Source: Hoeflea_A sp965216535 (lineage in GTDB: Bacteria; Pseudomonadota; Alphaproteobacteria; Rhizobiales; Rhizobiaceae). Taken from it: DNA of 64,000 nt. The notes beneath the pieces were generated by a model. It was not told the origin of the DNA. It searched no databases and saw only the letters and a program-made list of their open reading frames with translations. The translations under genes were made by a program, and so were the position numbers. The stretch covers positions 4,216,001-4,280,000 of the forward strand of contig OZ244175.1 of NCBI GenBank assembly GCA_965216535.1, in the 5' to 3' direction. Positions 8,048 to 17,728 of this stretch are shown here, one piece after another (positions within the stretch are counted from its first letter, which is position 1; every line of letters starts with the position of its first letter).

Positions 8048-9247
8048 ATGGACACGATGGACCAATCCTATGACGTGGTAATAGTTGGCGGTGGCCTTGC
8101 TGGGTATTGTGCAGCGCTCGCCGCCGCCGATGCGGGACACCGGTCTGCCATAGTCGCACCGGTGGGCAAGGAGATCGACGGCCGCACCACTGCCCTGATG
8201 ACACCGTCTATCGAGTTACTCGAGCGTCTGGGCGTGTGGGAAACCGTGCGCGATGTCGCGGCTCCATTGCGTGCGATGCGCATTATCGATGGCACCAAAC
8301 GCCTTTTGCGGGCGCCCACCGTTACCTTCCACGCCAGCGAACTCAAAATCGATGCCTTCGGCTACAACATTCCGAACGCTCCCCTGCTTGGCGCCCTGCG
8401 TGATGCTCTTGCCCGGTCAACGGACGTGGACCACTTAGATCAACCGGTCGAAACGGTGAATATTCGGTCGGAAAGTGTCGTTCTGCATCTGGCTGACGAT
8501 ACGCAGGTGTCGGCACGGCTTGTTGCGGCAGCCGATGGGCGCAACTCGATAATGCGAAAAACGGCAGGCATCGGGGTGCGAGATTGGCAATATCCACAAA
8601 CGGCCATCGTGCTCAACTTTGCTCACGAGTTCAGTCACGGCGACACGTCGAACGAATTTCACACGAAAGACGGGCCGTTTACGCAGGTTCCGCTGCCGGG
8701 CAACCGGTCGAGCCTGGTTTGGGCCATGAAGCCAGCAGAGGCGACTGCCCGGATTGCCCTTCCCGCCGGTGAGCTTGCTTCGGCCATCGAACAGCGAATG
8801 GATTCGATGCTCGGCAAGGTGCAGATTGACAGTCCGATTCAGCAATTTCCGTTCAGCGGCATGATTGCTCAATCCTTTGCCCGCGACAGGATCTTGCTGA
8901 TCGGTGAAGCCGGCCATGTGTTCCCGCCGATTGGCGCGCAAGGGCTCAACCTGGGTTTGCGGGATGTTGTCGATTTCGTATCCGTGCTTCGTGCAGCAGG
9001 CGGAACGGATCGCACGGACCAAATCGCGCATCACTATAACCGGTTGAGGCGAAGCGACGTCGCCTCGCGAACGTTCGGCGTTGATCTCCTGAACCGATCC
9101 CTGTTGAGCGGGCTCCTGCCAGTCCAGTTCATGCGCAGCGCCGGGCTTTCAGCCCTGAACCACATTGGACCGCTGCGGCAGCTGGCGATGCGTGAGGGTG
9201 TCAGTCCGGGATCGGGCCTCCCGTCTCTGATGCGGCGTCAGCGCTGA
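8048..9247 (+). CDS. UbiH/UbiF-family FAD-dependent hydroxylase
   Basis: This 399-residue flavin monooxygenase of the ubiquinone-biosynthesis hydroxylase family hydroxylates the aromatic ring of quinone precursors using NADPH and O2. The N-terminal Rossmann motif is DVVIVGGGLAGYCAALAA, and the second FAD motif is LLIGEAGHVFPPIGAQGLNL, typical of UbiH, UbiF and COQ6. The first position of the usual DAAH is replaced by EAGH, also seen in this family. The ATG at 8048 or the one at 8057 is the probable start; the frame upstream to 7988 is unconserved and runs into the operator region. Its 3' end overlaps the convergent AEC gene by ten bases. Which ring position it hydroxylates cannot be decided from sequence. 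Confidence 0.87.
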   Translation: MDTMDQSYDVVIVGGGLAGYCAALAAADAGHRSAIVAPVGKEIDGRTTALMTPSIELLERLGVWETVRDVAAPLRAMRIIDGTKRLLRAPTVTFHASELKIDAFGYNIPNAPLLGALRDALARSTDVDHLDQPVETVNIRSESVVLHLADDTQVSARLVAAADGRNSIMRKTAGIGVRDWQYPQTAIVLNFAHEFSHGDTSNEFHTKDGPFTQVPLPGNRSSLVWAMKPAEATARIALPAGELASAIEQRMDSMLGKVQIDSPIQQFPFSGMIAQSFARDRILLIGEAGHVFPPIGAQGLNLGLRDVVDFVSVLRAAGGTDRTDQIAHHYNRLRRSDVASRTFGVDLLNRSLLSGLLPVQFMRSAGLSALNHIGPLRQLAMREGVSPGSGLPSLMRRQR

Positions 9248-10206
9248 GGAAACAGGTCAGCCGGCAGGAGTCCGGTCGTTATTGCATAAAGCAACGCCGT
9301 CACGGAGAGCACCGACAGCGCTGTAGTGACCAAAATCGTCCCCGAGGCGCGTTCGACCCAACTTCCATATTGCTGTGCCATGACGAAGACATTCGTCGCC
9401 GTTGGCAGGGCGGCAAGCAGGACAGCGGTAAATATCCAGACCGGATCGAAATCGCCGATCAGGCTCAAAGCGAAATACATCAGCAATGGGTGAACGACGA
9501 GTTTGGCAGGGACGATGTATCCCAGTTCAACCGGCACCCGCCGGATCGGACGCAAGGCCAAAGTCACGCCCATCGCAAACAGCGCACAGGGCGCGGCGGC
9601 TTGCGCCAGATAATCGATCAGCCTTTGCGGTGCCGCCGGCACCGGCACATCGATCCAGGCAACAAGCACACCGGCGAAAGTGGCGATGATGAAGGGATGC
9701 AACACAATGCTGCGGATGATGTGGAGCGCCAAATCCGCAAACTTGCGCCGCTCGCTGCCCGAAATTGCCATCAGGCATGGTGTCAGGCTGAAATGCATGA
9801 TGTTTTCGAAGCAGAATATCAATGCAACCGGCACTGCGGCCGTCTCACCGAAAGCCAGGATCGCAAGGCTGGGACCCATATAACCAATATTACCATAGGC
9901 TCCTGCGAGGCCCTGAATCGTGCCCTCTGCAATGGTCACGCGGCGAATGACCACACCAATTGCGAATATGACCGCAAAGATCGCGTATGTACTCAACAGG
10001 TTGGCCAGTATGAAATCGAGCCGGCTCAGCTGTTCGATCGGAGTCTGCGAAAGCAGTTTGAAAAACAGTGCAGGCAGCGCCAGATAAACAACGAAGATAT
10101 TGAGCCAACCGAGCGCGTTGGCTGGTTGATCGACCAGGCGAGCCGTCAGATAACCCAGGAATATGAGCCCGAACAGCGGCAGGATCAAAGCAGCGATGTC
10201 AGCCAT
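9238..10206 (-). CDS. AEC-family transporter
   Basis: This is a ten-helix membrane protein of 322 residues of the auxin efflux carrier superfamily. It shows the family N-terminus MADIAALILPLFGLIFLGYL and the conserved central region YGNIGYMGPSLAILAFGE (N-x-G-Y-M-G-P). Bacterial members move malonate, malate or other small acids; no ligand can be assigned. The start at 10204-10206 is chosen because the 13 residues upstream are polar and unlike the family. It stands alone and converges on the UbiH-type gene. Confidence 0.88.
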   Translation of the reverse strand: MADIAALILPLFGLIFLGYLTARLVDQPANALGWLNIFVVYLALPALFFKLLSQTPIEQLSRLDFILANLLSTYAIFAVIFAIGVVIRRVTIAEGTIQGLAGAYGNIGYMGPSLAILAFGETAAVPVALIFCFENIMHFSLTPCLMAISGSERRKFADLALHIIRSIVLHPFIIATFAGVLVAWIDVPVPAAPQRLIDYLAQAAAPCALFAMGVTLALRPIRRVPVELGYIVPAKLVVHPLLMYFALSLIGDFDPVWIFTAVLLAALPTATNVFVMAQQYGSWVERASGTILVTTALSVLSVTALLYAITTGLLPADLFPQR

Positions 10207-10358
10207 GGTCCAACCCGCTGTCGGACGTCCGAACCCGGTCCCCACATTTGTCGGCGACGGAAGACGCAGACGCCCCGAGCCTTTTTTCCGGATTCATGCG
10301 AAAGCCGTTGATTTTTTCTCCGCCTTCCACCAGTTTCTTGGGCAAGGAGAACGATTGA

Positions 10359-10691
10359 ATGCCGATAAGCCGTAACGCGAAATATCAGATCGGGCAAATG
10401 GTCAAACACCGAATTTACCCGTTTCGCGGCGTGATTTTCGATGTCGATCCCGAATTTAACAATACCGAAGAATGGTACGAGTCGATTCCGGAAGAGGTTC
10501 GGCCCCACAAGGAGCAACCCTTCTATCATCTGTTCGCGGAAAACGAGGAAACCGACTATATCGCCTATGTCTCGGAGCAGAACCTGGTGCCTGACAATAG
10601 CGGTCAACCGGTCCAGCATCCGCAGGTCCTCGAAGTGTTCGAGGGCCCTGACGACGGCATGTACAGGTTGCGGGGGCCCATAGGGCACTAA
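10359..10691 (+). CDS. hspQ: Heat shock protein HspQ (YccV-like)
   Basis: This 110-residue protein has the hemimethylated-DNA-binding/YccV-like fold. The motifs KYQIGQMVKHRIYPFRGVIF, QPFYHLFAE, YVSEQNLVPD and HPQVLEVFEG follow the family from end to end. In enterobacteria HspQ modulates Lon protease specificity and is heat induced; the same role is inferred here. The ATG at 10359 follows AAGGAG with ten bases of spacing. A hairpin directly after its stop can serve as its terminator. Confidence 0.92.
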   Translation: MPISRNAKYQIGQMVKHRIYPFRGVIFDVDPEFNNTEEWYESIPEEVRPHKEQPFYHLFAENEETDYIAYVSEQNLVPDNSGQPVQHPQVLEVFEGPDDGMYRLRGPIGH

Positions 10692-10719
10692 AAAGCGGCC
10701 GCGTCCGGGACGCGACCGC
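10690..10719 (-). terminator. Intrinsic terminator, strongest for the ialB-like gene
   Basis: A 12-base stem with one mismatch (GCGGCCGCGTCC against GGACGCGACCGC, practically with a small CCGG-type loop) lies between the convergent hspQ and ialB-like genes. On the minus strand five T residues follow directly. On the plus strand only CACTTTCT follows, so it is probably bidirectional but stronger for the minus-strand gene. Confidence 0.75.
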
Positions 10720-10757
10720 CACTTTCTGTTCAGCGCCGTTGGCGCGAATGTATCTCG

Positions 10758-11381
10758 TCAGTTAGAGGCCTCTTTTGCCTTCTGCTGGGCTTCTTCCAGC
10801 TTCTTGCGCGCATCTTGAGCCTTGCGCTGCATTTCTTCCTGCAGCAGGCGCTGACGCTCCTGCAGTTCCGATTGAGCAACCGGCTCGCCATCGAAAGCAC
10901 TCGTGAAACCTTTCAGGGAAACCTTGATCGGGTTCGGAGCCCGCTGAAAGTTCACCGACGTAAAGACAACTTCGCCGCCGCGTTTGAAGGACTGGACGAT
11001 CGCGTCTGACAACGGCACCTGGGCAACGCATTTGTCGGGCATGCAGACTGCATAGGGCAGCCGCTGGGACTTGCCGCCATCGATCTGCATGTTGATTCCT
11101 GGCTGAATGTTGCGCGCAGACGGAACAGAAACCTGCAGGATGCGATTGTTGACCTTGCCTTGAACCATGATCAGACCGACAGCCGTCAACAGTTGCCCGG
11201 TGGACGCTGAAACGATGTTCTGGACAACACAGACATCATTGTCTTCCTGCTTCGTACACACCTTGAACCAGCCCTGGCCTGGTGTTTGTGCGTGCGAAGC
11301 GCCCGTCAGCGATACTGCAGCCGCGCCGGCAAAGGCGGCGGCCATGACAGTCCGGGCGACTTTGGAGGTTCTAAGAGTCAT
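10758..11381 (-). CDS. Invasion-associated locus B (IalB) family periplasmic protein
   Basis: This exported protein of 207 residues has a signal peptide with a hydrophobic core VMAAAFAGAAAVSLTG and cleavage near SHA-QT. The IalB domain follows, with GWFKVCTKQEDNDVCVVQNI, the conserved IDGGKSQRLPYAVCMPDKCVA and the Cys pairs typical of the family. The last ~45 residues (ELQERQRLL... to KAKEASN) form a charged, probably coiled-coil tail. IalB was named from Bartonella erythrocyte invasion, but homologues are widespread in free-living Hyphomicrobiales and their function is unclear. The ATG at 11379-11381 gives a proper signal peptide; the frame upstream adds ten polar residues. Confidence 0.88.
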   Translation of the reverse strand: MTLRTSKVARTVMAAAFAGAAAVSLTGASHAQTPGQGWFKVCTKQEDNDVCVVQNIVSASTGQLLTAVGLIMVQGKVNNRILQVSVPSARNIQPGINMQIDGGKSQRLPYAVCMPDKCVAQVPLSDAIVQSFKRGGEVVFTSVNFQRAPNPIKVSLKGFTSAFDGEPVAQSELQERQRLLQEEMQRKAQDARKKLEEAQQKAKEASN

Positions 11382-11710
11382 GCGTTTTTTATCTCCTGGA
11401 TGATCTTTCAAACCGTGAAAAGCATTGGGTGGAAGCCGCCACAGCGCGCACGATCATTGCGGCTGCTCTCATTTTGTCGTCGGCTTCCCAACTTGCGCGG
11501 TTGGCTCTCCTTGTCGTTCAATTGAGGCCATTGCAAGGCTTTTCGACTGTCTAAGCAGAAACGGCCGGCCTGTCACCCCGTTTGCGCAATATGGTCCAAG
11601 TTTGGGTTACTTTTTGCGATCAAACCTGCTTTTTCACCCTTTTTCCCGCCTAGAGTTTTCGTCGTCGGGACGTGCTACCGTTCGGGCAGAATCAGTCGAG
11701 GACCGATCGG
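11382..11710. other. Non-coding divergent promoter region
   Basis: These 329 bases lie between the ialB-like gene (minus) and the peptide-binding protein gene (plus). No conserved reading frame, RNA or strong palindrome was recognised. The stretch 11600-11660 is T-rich and may hold the plus-strand promoter. CGAGGA at 11697-11702 is the ribosome site for the next gene. Confidence 0.5.
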
Positions 11711-13525
11711 ATGCGCTCCATTCTCTTTGCCGCCCTTCTCGCCGCAACAGCCGGATGGCTGATACCGGCTGAGGCAACGGAACCCAAGCACGGAATCGCG
11801 TCGCATGGCGAACCGGCGCTTTCTTCCGATTTCGAGCACCTTCCATATGTCAACGCGGATGCGCCAAAAGGCGGCAAGATCTCCTATGGTGTCGTTGGCA
11901 CGTTCGACAATCTCAATCCCTTTATTCTCAAGAGCATGCGTACAACCGCCCGGGGCATGTGGGATCCTGAATTCGGGCAATTAACCCATGAATCGCTGAT
12001 GCGGCGTTCCCGGGACGAGCCGTTCACGTTATACGGGCTCCTTGCCGAGACCGTCGAATATGACGAGGACCGGACCTACATCCAGTTCAACCTCAATCCG
12101 AAAGCTCGGTGGTCAGACGGTAAACCGGTGACCGCCGACGATATCATCTTCACTTTCGAGTTACTGGAAGAGAAGGGACGACCACCCTATTCCAACCGAC
12201 TGGACAAGGTGGCCAAGATGGAAAAGGTTGGCGATCTCAGCGTCCGCTTTAACCTGACAGAGGATGCGGGAAACGAGTTTCCGCTGATTCTCGGATTGAT
12301 GCCTGTCCTTGCGAAACACGCGACAGACACGGACGCGTTCGACCGATCGACCTTTGAACCGCCCGTTACCAGCGGCCCATACTCAATCAAAGAGGTCAAA
12401 GCCGGAGAGCGGATCATTTATGAACGGCGTCAGGATTACTGGGCCGACGGATTGCCGATCACCGTGGGGTTCAACAACTTCGATGAGATCTCCATCGAGT
12501 ATTTTCTGTCAGACAGCACCCAGTTCGAAGCGTTCAAGAAGGGAGTCTTCGATGTCAACGCGGAAGGCAATCCCGTCAGTTGGGATCGAAACTACAACTT
12601 TCCTGCGGTGGACAGGGGCGAAGTCACAAAGTCCGTGTTCGAAACAAGCACTCCGGCTGGAATGTACGGGTTTGTTTTCAACACACGACGCCCAAAGTTT
12701 CAGGACGTCGCCATGCGCAAGGCACTGGCGATGCTCTTCGACTTCGAATGGGTGAACCGGACGCTGTTCAACGGTGCCTATGATCGGACAGAGAGCTATT
12801 TCGAAAACTCCGTGCTGTCCTCAATCGGACACCCCGCAGATCAGCGCGAACGGGAACTGCTGAAACCCTTTCTGCAAGACATCGAGCCTGAGGTCCTGGA
12901 GGGAACCTACAGAGCGACCGAGACGGATGGATCCGGAAGGGATCGGCGGGCGCAACGGGCAGCTCTCAACCTTCTGAAGGGTGCCGGTTATTCGATCAAC
13001 CAGGGAAAGCTGCTCGACCCGAATGGCTCGCCAGTTGCGTTTGAGGTCATGACGCAGAACGAGGGACAGGAGAAAATCGCCCTGGCCTATCAACGCAACC
13101 TGGCGCCGCTGGGTATCGATCTCAGCATTCGAACCGTTGACGATGCGCAATATCAGCAACGGAGCGAAAACTACGACTACGACATGATCGTCAAACGGTA
13201 TCCAAGCTCCCTGTCGCCTGGAGCCGAACAGTTATGGCGCTGGGGGAGCCAGTCGCGGGACCTGCCCGGGACATTCAACTATGCCGGAGCAGCCGACCCT
13301 GCAATCGATGCGATGATCGACGCGATGCTGGCAGCTCGCTCCCAAGAGGATTTCGTGTCGGCCGTGCGGGCCTTCGACCGGGTCTTGATCTCCGGCCACT
13401 ATGTCGTTCCGCTTTACTATCTGCCTGGCCAGCGTGTCGCTTACCGGTCACGACTTGAACATCCCACCGTGACGCCCATCTACGGATATCAGTTACCCAC
13501 CTGGTGGGACCGGGACGCGTGGTGA
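11711..13525 (+). CDS. Family-5 extracellular solute-binding protein (YejA-like, peptide ABC import)
   Basis: This periplasmic binding protein of 604 residues belongs to the SBP_bac_5 family. Residues 1-22 are a signal peptide (MRSILFAALL... PAEA). The mature N-terminus, KHGIASHGEPALSSDFEHLPYVNADAPKGG, matches the YejA branch, which serves uptake of peptides and microcin-C-like compounds. A conserved SBP_bac_5 block, RWSDGKPVTADDIIFTFE, lies near residue 130. The usual yejBEF permease and ATPase genes do not follow; a DsbA-like gene comes next after 22 bases. It is therefore an orphan in this window and must share or complete a transporter elsewhere. Confidence 0.9.
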   Translation: MRSILFAALLAATAGWLIPAEATEPKHGIASHGEPALSSDFEHLPYVNADAPKGGKISYGVVGTFDNLNPFILKSMRTTARGMWDPEFGQLTHESLMRRSRDEPFTLYGLLAETVEYDEDRTYIQFNLNPKARWSDGKPVTADDIIFTFELLEEKGRPPYSNRLDKVAKMEKVGDLSVRFNLTEDAGNEFPLILGLMPVLAKHATDTDAFDRSTFEPPVTSGPYSIKEVKAGERIIYERRQDYWADGLPITVGFNNFDEISIEYFLSDSTQFEAFKKGVFDVNAEGNPVSWDRNYNFPAVDRGEVTKSVFETSTPAGMYGFVFNTRRPKFQDVAMRKALAMLFDFEWVNRTLFNGAYDRTESYFENSVLSSIGHPADQRERELLKPFLQDIEPEVLEGTYRATETDGSGRDRRAQRAALNLLKGAGYSINQGKLLDPNGSPVAFEVMTQNEGQEKIALAYQRNLAPLGIDLSIRTVDDAQYQQRSENYDYDMIVKRYPSSLSPGAEQLWRWGSQSRDLPGTFNYAGAADPAIDAMIDAMLAARSQEDFVSAVRAFDRVLISGHYVVPLYYLPGQRVAYRSRLEHPTVTPIYGYQLPTWWDRDAW

Positions 13526-13547
13526 TCCCGGCGAAAGGAGAACGTTC

Positions 13548-14213
13548 ATGACGTCCGTCAATATCGATGTCGTTTCCGACGTCATGTGCCCCTGGTGTTA
13601 CATCGGCAAGAAAAAGCTCGATGAAGCCCTGAGTTCGCTGCCGGACGATGTCGATGTCGACATTCGCTGGCGACCTTACCAACTTGACCCGACTCTGCCC
13701 AAACTGGGCAAGGATCGGCAGGCTTATCTCTCGGAGAAATTCGGCGGTGAGGATCGGGCACGCGAAATCTACAGCAGGATTGTCGATGCGGGGCGCGAGG
13801 AGAACATTCCGTTCGAATTCGACCGCATCGCGGTTTCGCCCAACACGCTCGATGCCCACCGGGTCATCCGCTGGGCAGCCTCGGAAGCGCCAGGCGTTCA
13901 GGATCGCCTCGTGGAGGCCCTCTTTCGCATGTTCTTCACCGAGGGCAAGAACATCGGCGACAATGCTGTCCTTCTGGAGGCTGCCGAGGAAGCCGGCATG
14001 GATCGCGCCATCACCGAAGGTCTTCTGACAGGAGACGCGGACCGGGCCGAGGTGGAGCAGGAAATCGAAGTGGCCCGTAAGATGGGGGTGACCGGAGTTC
14101 CCTGTTTTATCCTGGAAAACAAGTACGCCGTCATGGGGGCCCAACCGGCCGATGTGCTTGCAAATGCCATTCGTGAAGTTGCAGGCGAAAAGGAAGCCGG
14201 CCCAACGGAATAG
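13548..14213 (+). CDS. DsbA-family / FrnE-like thioredoxin-fold oxidoreductase
   Basis: This cytoplasmic thioredoxin-fold protein of 221 residues has the redox motif CPWC at about 14-17 (DVMCPWCYIGKKKL) and a helical insertion. The C-terminal GVTGVPCFIL supplies the cis-Pro loop (GVP). This layout matches the FrnE/polyketide-associated DsbA-like family, which acts in disulphide handling and oxidative stress. No signal peptide is present. AAAGGAG stands eight bases before the ATG. It lies 22 bases after the binding-protein gene and is probably cotranscribed with it. Confidence 0.88.
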   Translation: MTSVNIDVVSDVMCPWCYIGKKKLDEALSSLPDDVDVDIRWRPYQLDPTLPKLGKDRQAYLSEKFGGEDRAREIYSRIVDAGREENIPFEFDRIAVSPNTLDAHRVIRWAASEAPGVQDRLVEALFRMFFTEGKNIGDNAVLLEAAEEAGMDRAITEGLLTGDADRAEVEQEIEVARKMGVTGVPCFILENKYAVMGAQPADVLANAIREVAGEKEAGPTE

Positions 14214-14224
14214 GCGCCAAACCG

Positions 14225-17200
14225 TTACGCCGCCTCCGCAATCTCCGCCAGACGCGTCATGATCACAGCGGCTCCGGCAAGCCGCTTCTGGGCGCTTGGC
14301 AAGTCACGGCTGAATACGATGCTCTGATCCGGGCGGATCTTGGCCAGATTGCCAAGCTGACTGAGGTGGCCGACGAGGCCGGCCGGATTCGGGAATTCGC
14401 CGTTGCGGAACTGGACGACGACGCCCTTTGGTCCGGCATCGAGTTTTTCAACGTTGGCCCGGCGGCAGAGCGACTTGACGTAGACGATCTTCAGCAGGTG
14501 CTCGACTTCATCCGGCAATGGACCGAAACGGTCTACCAACTCGGCACCGAAGGCGTCGATTTCCTCGGGTCCGGACAATTCGCCGACGCGGCGGTAAAGA
14601 CCGAGGCGAAGGTGGAGATCCGGCACATATTCGTCCGGGATCATCACAGAAGTGCCGACCGTGATTTGCGGCGACCAGCCCGTATCGATGATTTCGTCGG
14701 CCCCCTTCAGCTCGGCGACGGCCTCTTCCAGCATGTGCTGGTAAAGCTCGAAGCCAACCTCGTTGATATGGCCCGATTGCTCTTCACCAAGCAGATTGCC
14801 GGCGCCACGGATATCGAGATCGTGGCTGGCGAGGTTGAAACCGGCACCCAGCGTGTCGAGCGACTGCAAGACTTTCAGTCGCCTGTCGGCGGTGGCCGTC
14901 AGCACGCGGTTGACCGGCAGCGTGAACAGGGCGAAGGCGCGTACCTTGGACCGGCCGACGCGACCACGCAGTTGGTAGAGTTGGGCAAGCCCGAACATGT
15001 CGGACCGATGCACGATCAGCGTGTTGGCCGTTGGAACGTCCAATCCGGATTCAACGATCGTGGTCGACAACAGGACATCGTATTGGCCGTCGTAGAAGGC
15101 GTTCATGATGTCATCGAGTGTTCCCGCGGCCATTTGCCCGTGCGCCACGGCGACCTTGAGTTCCGGCACATCTGATTCCAGAAAGGCCCTGACCTCGTCG
15201 AGATCGGAGATGCGCGGACACACGTAGAAACTCTGACCACCGCGATAATGCTCGCGCAGCAGTGTCTCACGAATGCCCAGCGCATCGAAAGGCGATATGA
15301 AGGTACGAACTGCCATGCGGTCGATCGGCGGCGTGGTGATCAGCGACAGCTCGCGAACACCGGTCATGGCCAACTGCAACGTGCGCGGTATCGGCGTTGC
15401 CGACAATGTCAGAACATGCACGTCGCTCTTCAGTTCCTTCAAGCGCTCCTTGTGCTTGACGCCGAAATGCTGCTCCTCATCGACCACCAGCATGCCGAGA
15501 TTTGCAAAGTTGATGCTTTTCCCGAGAAGTGCGTGGGTGCCGATAACGATGTCGGTCTTGCCTTCGGACAGTTCCTTTTTCGTCAGCGCCAGCTCTTTCT
15601 GGCCGACCAGGCGCGACGCCTGCTGTACGCGTATCGGAAAGCCGTGGAAGCGCTCCGTAAACGTCTTGAAATGTTGACGCGCCAGCAATGTCGTCGGGAC
15701 CACCACAGCGACCTGGACGCCGTTCATGGCGGCAACGAAGGCGGCGCGCAACGCCACTTCCGTTTTGCCGAATCCCACATCACCGCAGACCAATCGATCC
15801 ATCGGCCGTCCGGCACCGAGATCATCGAGGACGGCCTCAATGGCGTTCAGCTGGTCGTCCGTTTCGTCATAGGGGAAGCGGGCTGCAAATTCGTCGTAGA
15901 GGCCTTCGGGCACATTGAGCTGTGGCGCCTGGCGTGTCTGGCGCTCGGCTGCGATGCGGATGAGGTCCTCCGCCATGTCGAGCAGCCGCTTCTTGAGCTT
16001 GGCCTTGCGCGACTGCCAGGCAACGCCGCCCAGTTTGTCGAGTATCGCTTCGCTTGCGTCCGAACCGTATCGCGACAACAGCTCGATGTTTTCGACAGGA
16101 AGAAACAGCTTTGCCTGGTCGGCGTATTGCAATTCAAGGCAGGCATGAGGCGCACCGGCGGCCTCGATGGTTCGCAGACCGATGAACTTGCCGATACCGT
16201 GTTCGGCATGTACGACAATGTCGCCTTCTTCGATCGCCGAGACTTCGGAGATGAAATCGGCGCCGCGTTTGCGTCGCCGCCCGCGACGAACCAACCGGTC
16301 CCCTAGGATGTCCTGTTCACCGATGACGATCAGGGTATCGATCTCGAAGCCGCTTTCCAGGTGGAGGATGGCTGAAGCCGCCTCACCCGGCTGCAATGTC
16401 TCCAGATCGGCAAGCGATGTGATGGTTCGAACGCGTTCCAGCCCGTGTTCGCCAAGCACCTGCATCAGCCGGTCCAGAGACCCTTCAGTCCACGCCGTGA
16501 TCAGGACCTTGTCGCCTGACGCCCGTTTGTCGGCAATGTGCTTGACGACCTGGTCGAAGACATTCACCCGTTCGGCATCGCGTTCCGCCTGGTCCGGGCT
16601 TTTCGCCCATCGGTGGCCAACCCTTGCCTCGAGATTCACAACCCGGCGGGAACCGCTCTCATCTTCCCGGAAGGTCGACAGATTGGTGGTGTTTCGCTTG
16701 TCCAGACTGGCTTCAACGATTTCCGGCGTCGCATAGAGGTGGTCGACGGGAACCGGATTGTAGGGTGTACCGTGGGTCGAACCACCCTCACCCGCAGCCC
16801 TGTTGCGCGCCTCGAAGTGATCGAAAATCTGAGCGTATCGCGCCTTCGCCGCTTCTCCGGCGTGGCTGTCGGCGTAGAAGGCAAAATCGGGAAGATAGTC
16901 GAAGACCGTTTCAAGCTGCTCGTAAAACAGCGGTAGCCAGTGCTCCATTCCGGCAAACCGGCGACCTTCACTGATAGCCTGGTACAGCGCATCATCCCGT
17001 TGCGCCGCGCCGAACAGCGACAGATAATTCTTGCGAAAGCGGCTCACCGCCGCCTCGTCGAGAGACACCTCACTCATCGGATTGAGTTCAAGTGTCTTCA
17101 ACTGGCGCGTGGTGCGTTGGCTTTGCTGGTCGAAGCTGCGAATGCTCTCCAGCGTATCGCCAAAGAAATCCAGCCGAACCGGTTCCGCGCTGCCTGGCAC

Positions 17201-17728
17201 GAACGCATCGAGGATGCCACCGCGGATGGCGAATTCACCAACTTCCCGGACCGTCGGAACCCTCTCGAACCCATTGTCGGCAAGGCGCTGGGCGAGGTCG
17301 TCCATGCGGATCTGGTTGCCAGCGCTTGCGTGAAAGCCAAGTTTTCCGATGGCTGAGCGTGGCGGCATTTTCTGGAGAACCGCATTGACCGATACCAGCA
17401 CAATCGCCGCATGCGGATTTTCGGCATGGGCGATCAGCGCGTTCATGGCCGAAAGGCGGCGGGCGGCTGCCTCAGAACTTGGCGAAACCCGATCGTAGGG
17501 AAGGCAGTCCCAGGCCGGCAGACTGAGAACCGGAATGTCAGGCGCAACGAAGCCGAGGATCTGCTCCAGGTCGGCCATGCGCTGGCCGTCAGAGACGACA
17601 TAGGCAACCGGTGCGTCTTCGCGAGCAGCCTCGGCGAGTATCAGCGCTTCTGCGCCCGGAGGCACGTTGGCCAATGTGGTGGGCAAGCCTGATCGCAGCG
17701 CCGAATCCGTCAGAAGGCTCTTCAGCAT
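14225..17728 (-). CDS. mfd: Transcription-repair coupling factor Mfd
   Basis: This full-length 1167-residue Mfd removes RNA polymerase stalled at DNA lesions and recruits UvrA. The N-terminal third is UvrB-like (e.g. LPAWDCLPYDRVSPS). A CarD-like RNA-polymerase-interacting domain follows around HAEHGIGKFIGL. The RecG-like translocase has Walker A GDVGFGKTE (~647), the DEEQHFG box and the QLRGRVGRS motif. A C-terminal TRCF domain (YVPDLHLRLGLYRR) regulates activity. Its ATG lies within the last bases of sdhE (seven-base overlap), so both come from one transcript. Confidence 0.97.
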   Translation of the reverse strand: MLKSLLTDSALRSGLPTTLANVPPGAEALILAEAAREDAPVAYVVSDGQRMADLEQILGFVAPDIPVLSLPAWDCLPYDRVSPSSEAAARRLSAMNALIAHAENPHAAIVLVSVNAVLQKMPPRSAIGKLGFHASAGNQIRMDDLAQRLADNGFERVPTVREVGEFAIRGGILDAFVPGSAEPVRLDFFGDTLESIRSFDQQSQRTTRQLKTLELNPMSEVSLDEAAVSRFRKNYLSLFGAAQRDDALYQAISEGRRFAGMEHWLPLFYEQLETVFDYLPDFAFYADSHAGEAAKARYAQIFDHFEARNRAAGEGGSTHGTPYNPVPVDHLYATPEIVEASLDKRNTTNLSTFREDESGSRRVVNLEARVGHRWAKSPDQAERDAERVNVFDQVVKHIADKRASGDKVLITAWTEGSLDRLMQVLGEHGLERVRTITSLADLETLQPGEAASAILHLESGFEIDTLIVIGEQDILGDRLVRRGRRRKRGADFISEVSAIEEGDIVVHAEHGIGKFIGLRTIEAAGAPHACLELQYADQAKLFLPVENIELLSRYGSDASEAILDKLGGVAWQSRKAKLKKRLLDMAEDLIRIAAERQTRQAPQLNVPEGLYDEFAARFPYDETDDQLNAIEAVLDDLGAGRPMDRLVCGDVGFGKTEVALRAAFVAAMNGVQVAVVVPTTLLARQHFKTFTERFHGFPIRVQQASRLVGQKELALTKKELSEGKTDIVIGTHALLGKSINFANLGMLVVDEEQHFGVKHKERLKELKSDVHVLTLSATPIPRTLQLAMTGVRELSLITTPPIDRMAVRTFISPFDALGIRETLLREHYRGGQSFYVCPRISDLDEVRAFLESDVPELKVAVAHGQMAAGTLDDIMNAFYDGQYDVLLSTTIVESGLDVPTANTLIVHRSDMFGLAQLYQLRGRVGRSKVRAFALFTLPVNRVLTATADRRLKVLQSLDTLGAGFNLASHDLDIRGAGNLLGEEQSGHINEVGFELYQHMLEEAVAELKGADEIIDTGWSPQITVGTSVMIPDEYVPDLHLRLGLYRRVGELSGPEEIDAFGAELVDRFGPLPDEVEHLLKIVYVKSLCRRANVEKLDAGPKGVVVQFRNGEFPNPAGLVGHLSQLGNLAKIRPDQSIVFSRDLPSAQKRLAGAAVIMTRLAEIAEAA

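Noticed and set aside
15248..16306. Open frame of 352 codons opposite mfd
   Set aside because: The minus strand encodes the conserved Mfd motor in this interval; the plus-strand frame is a shadow.
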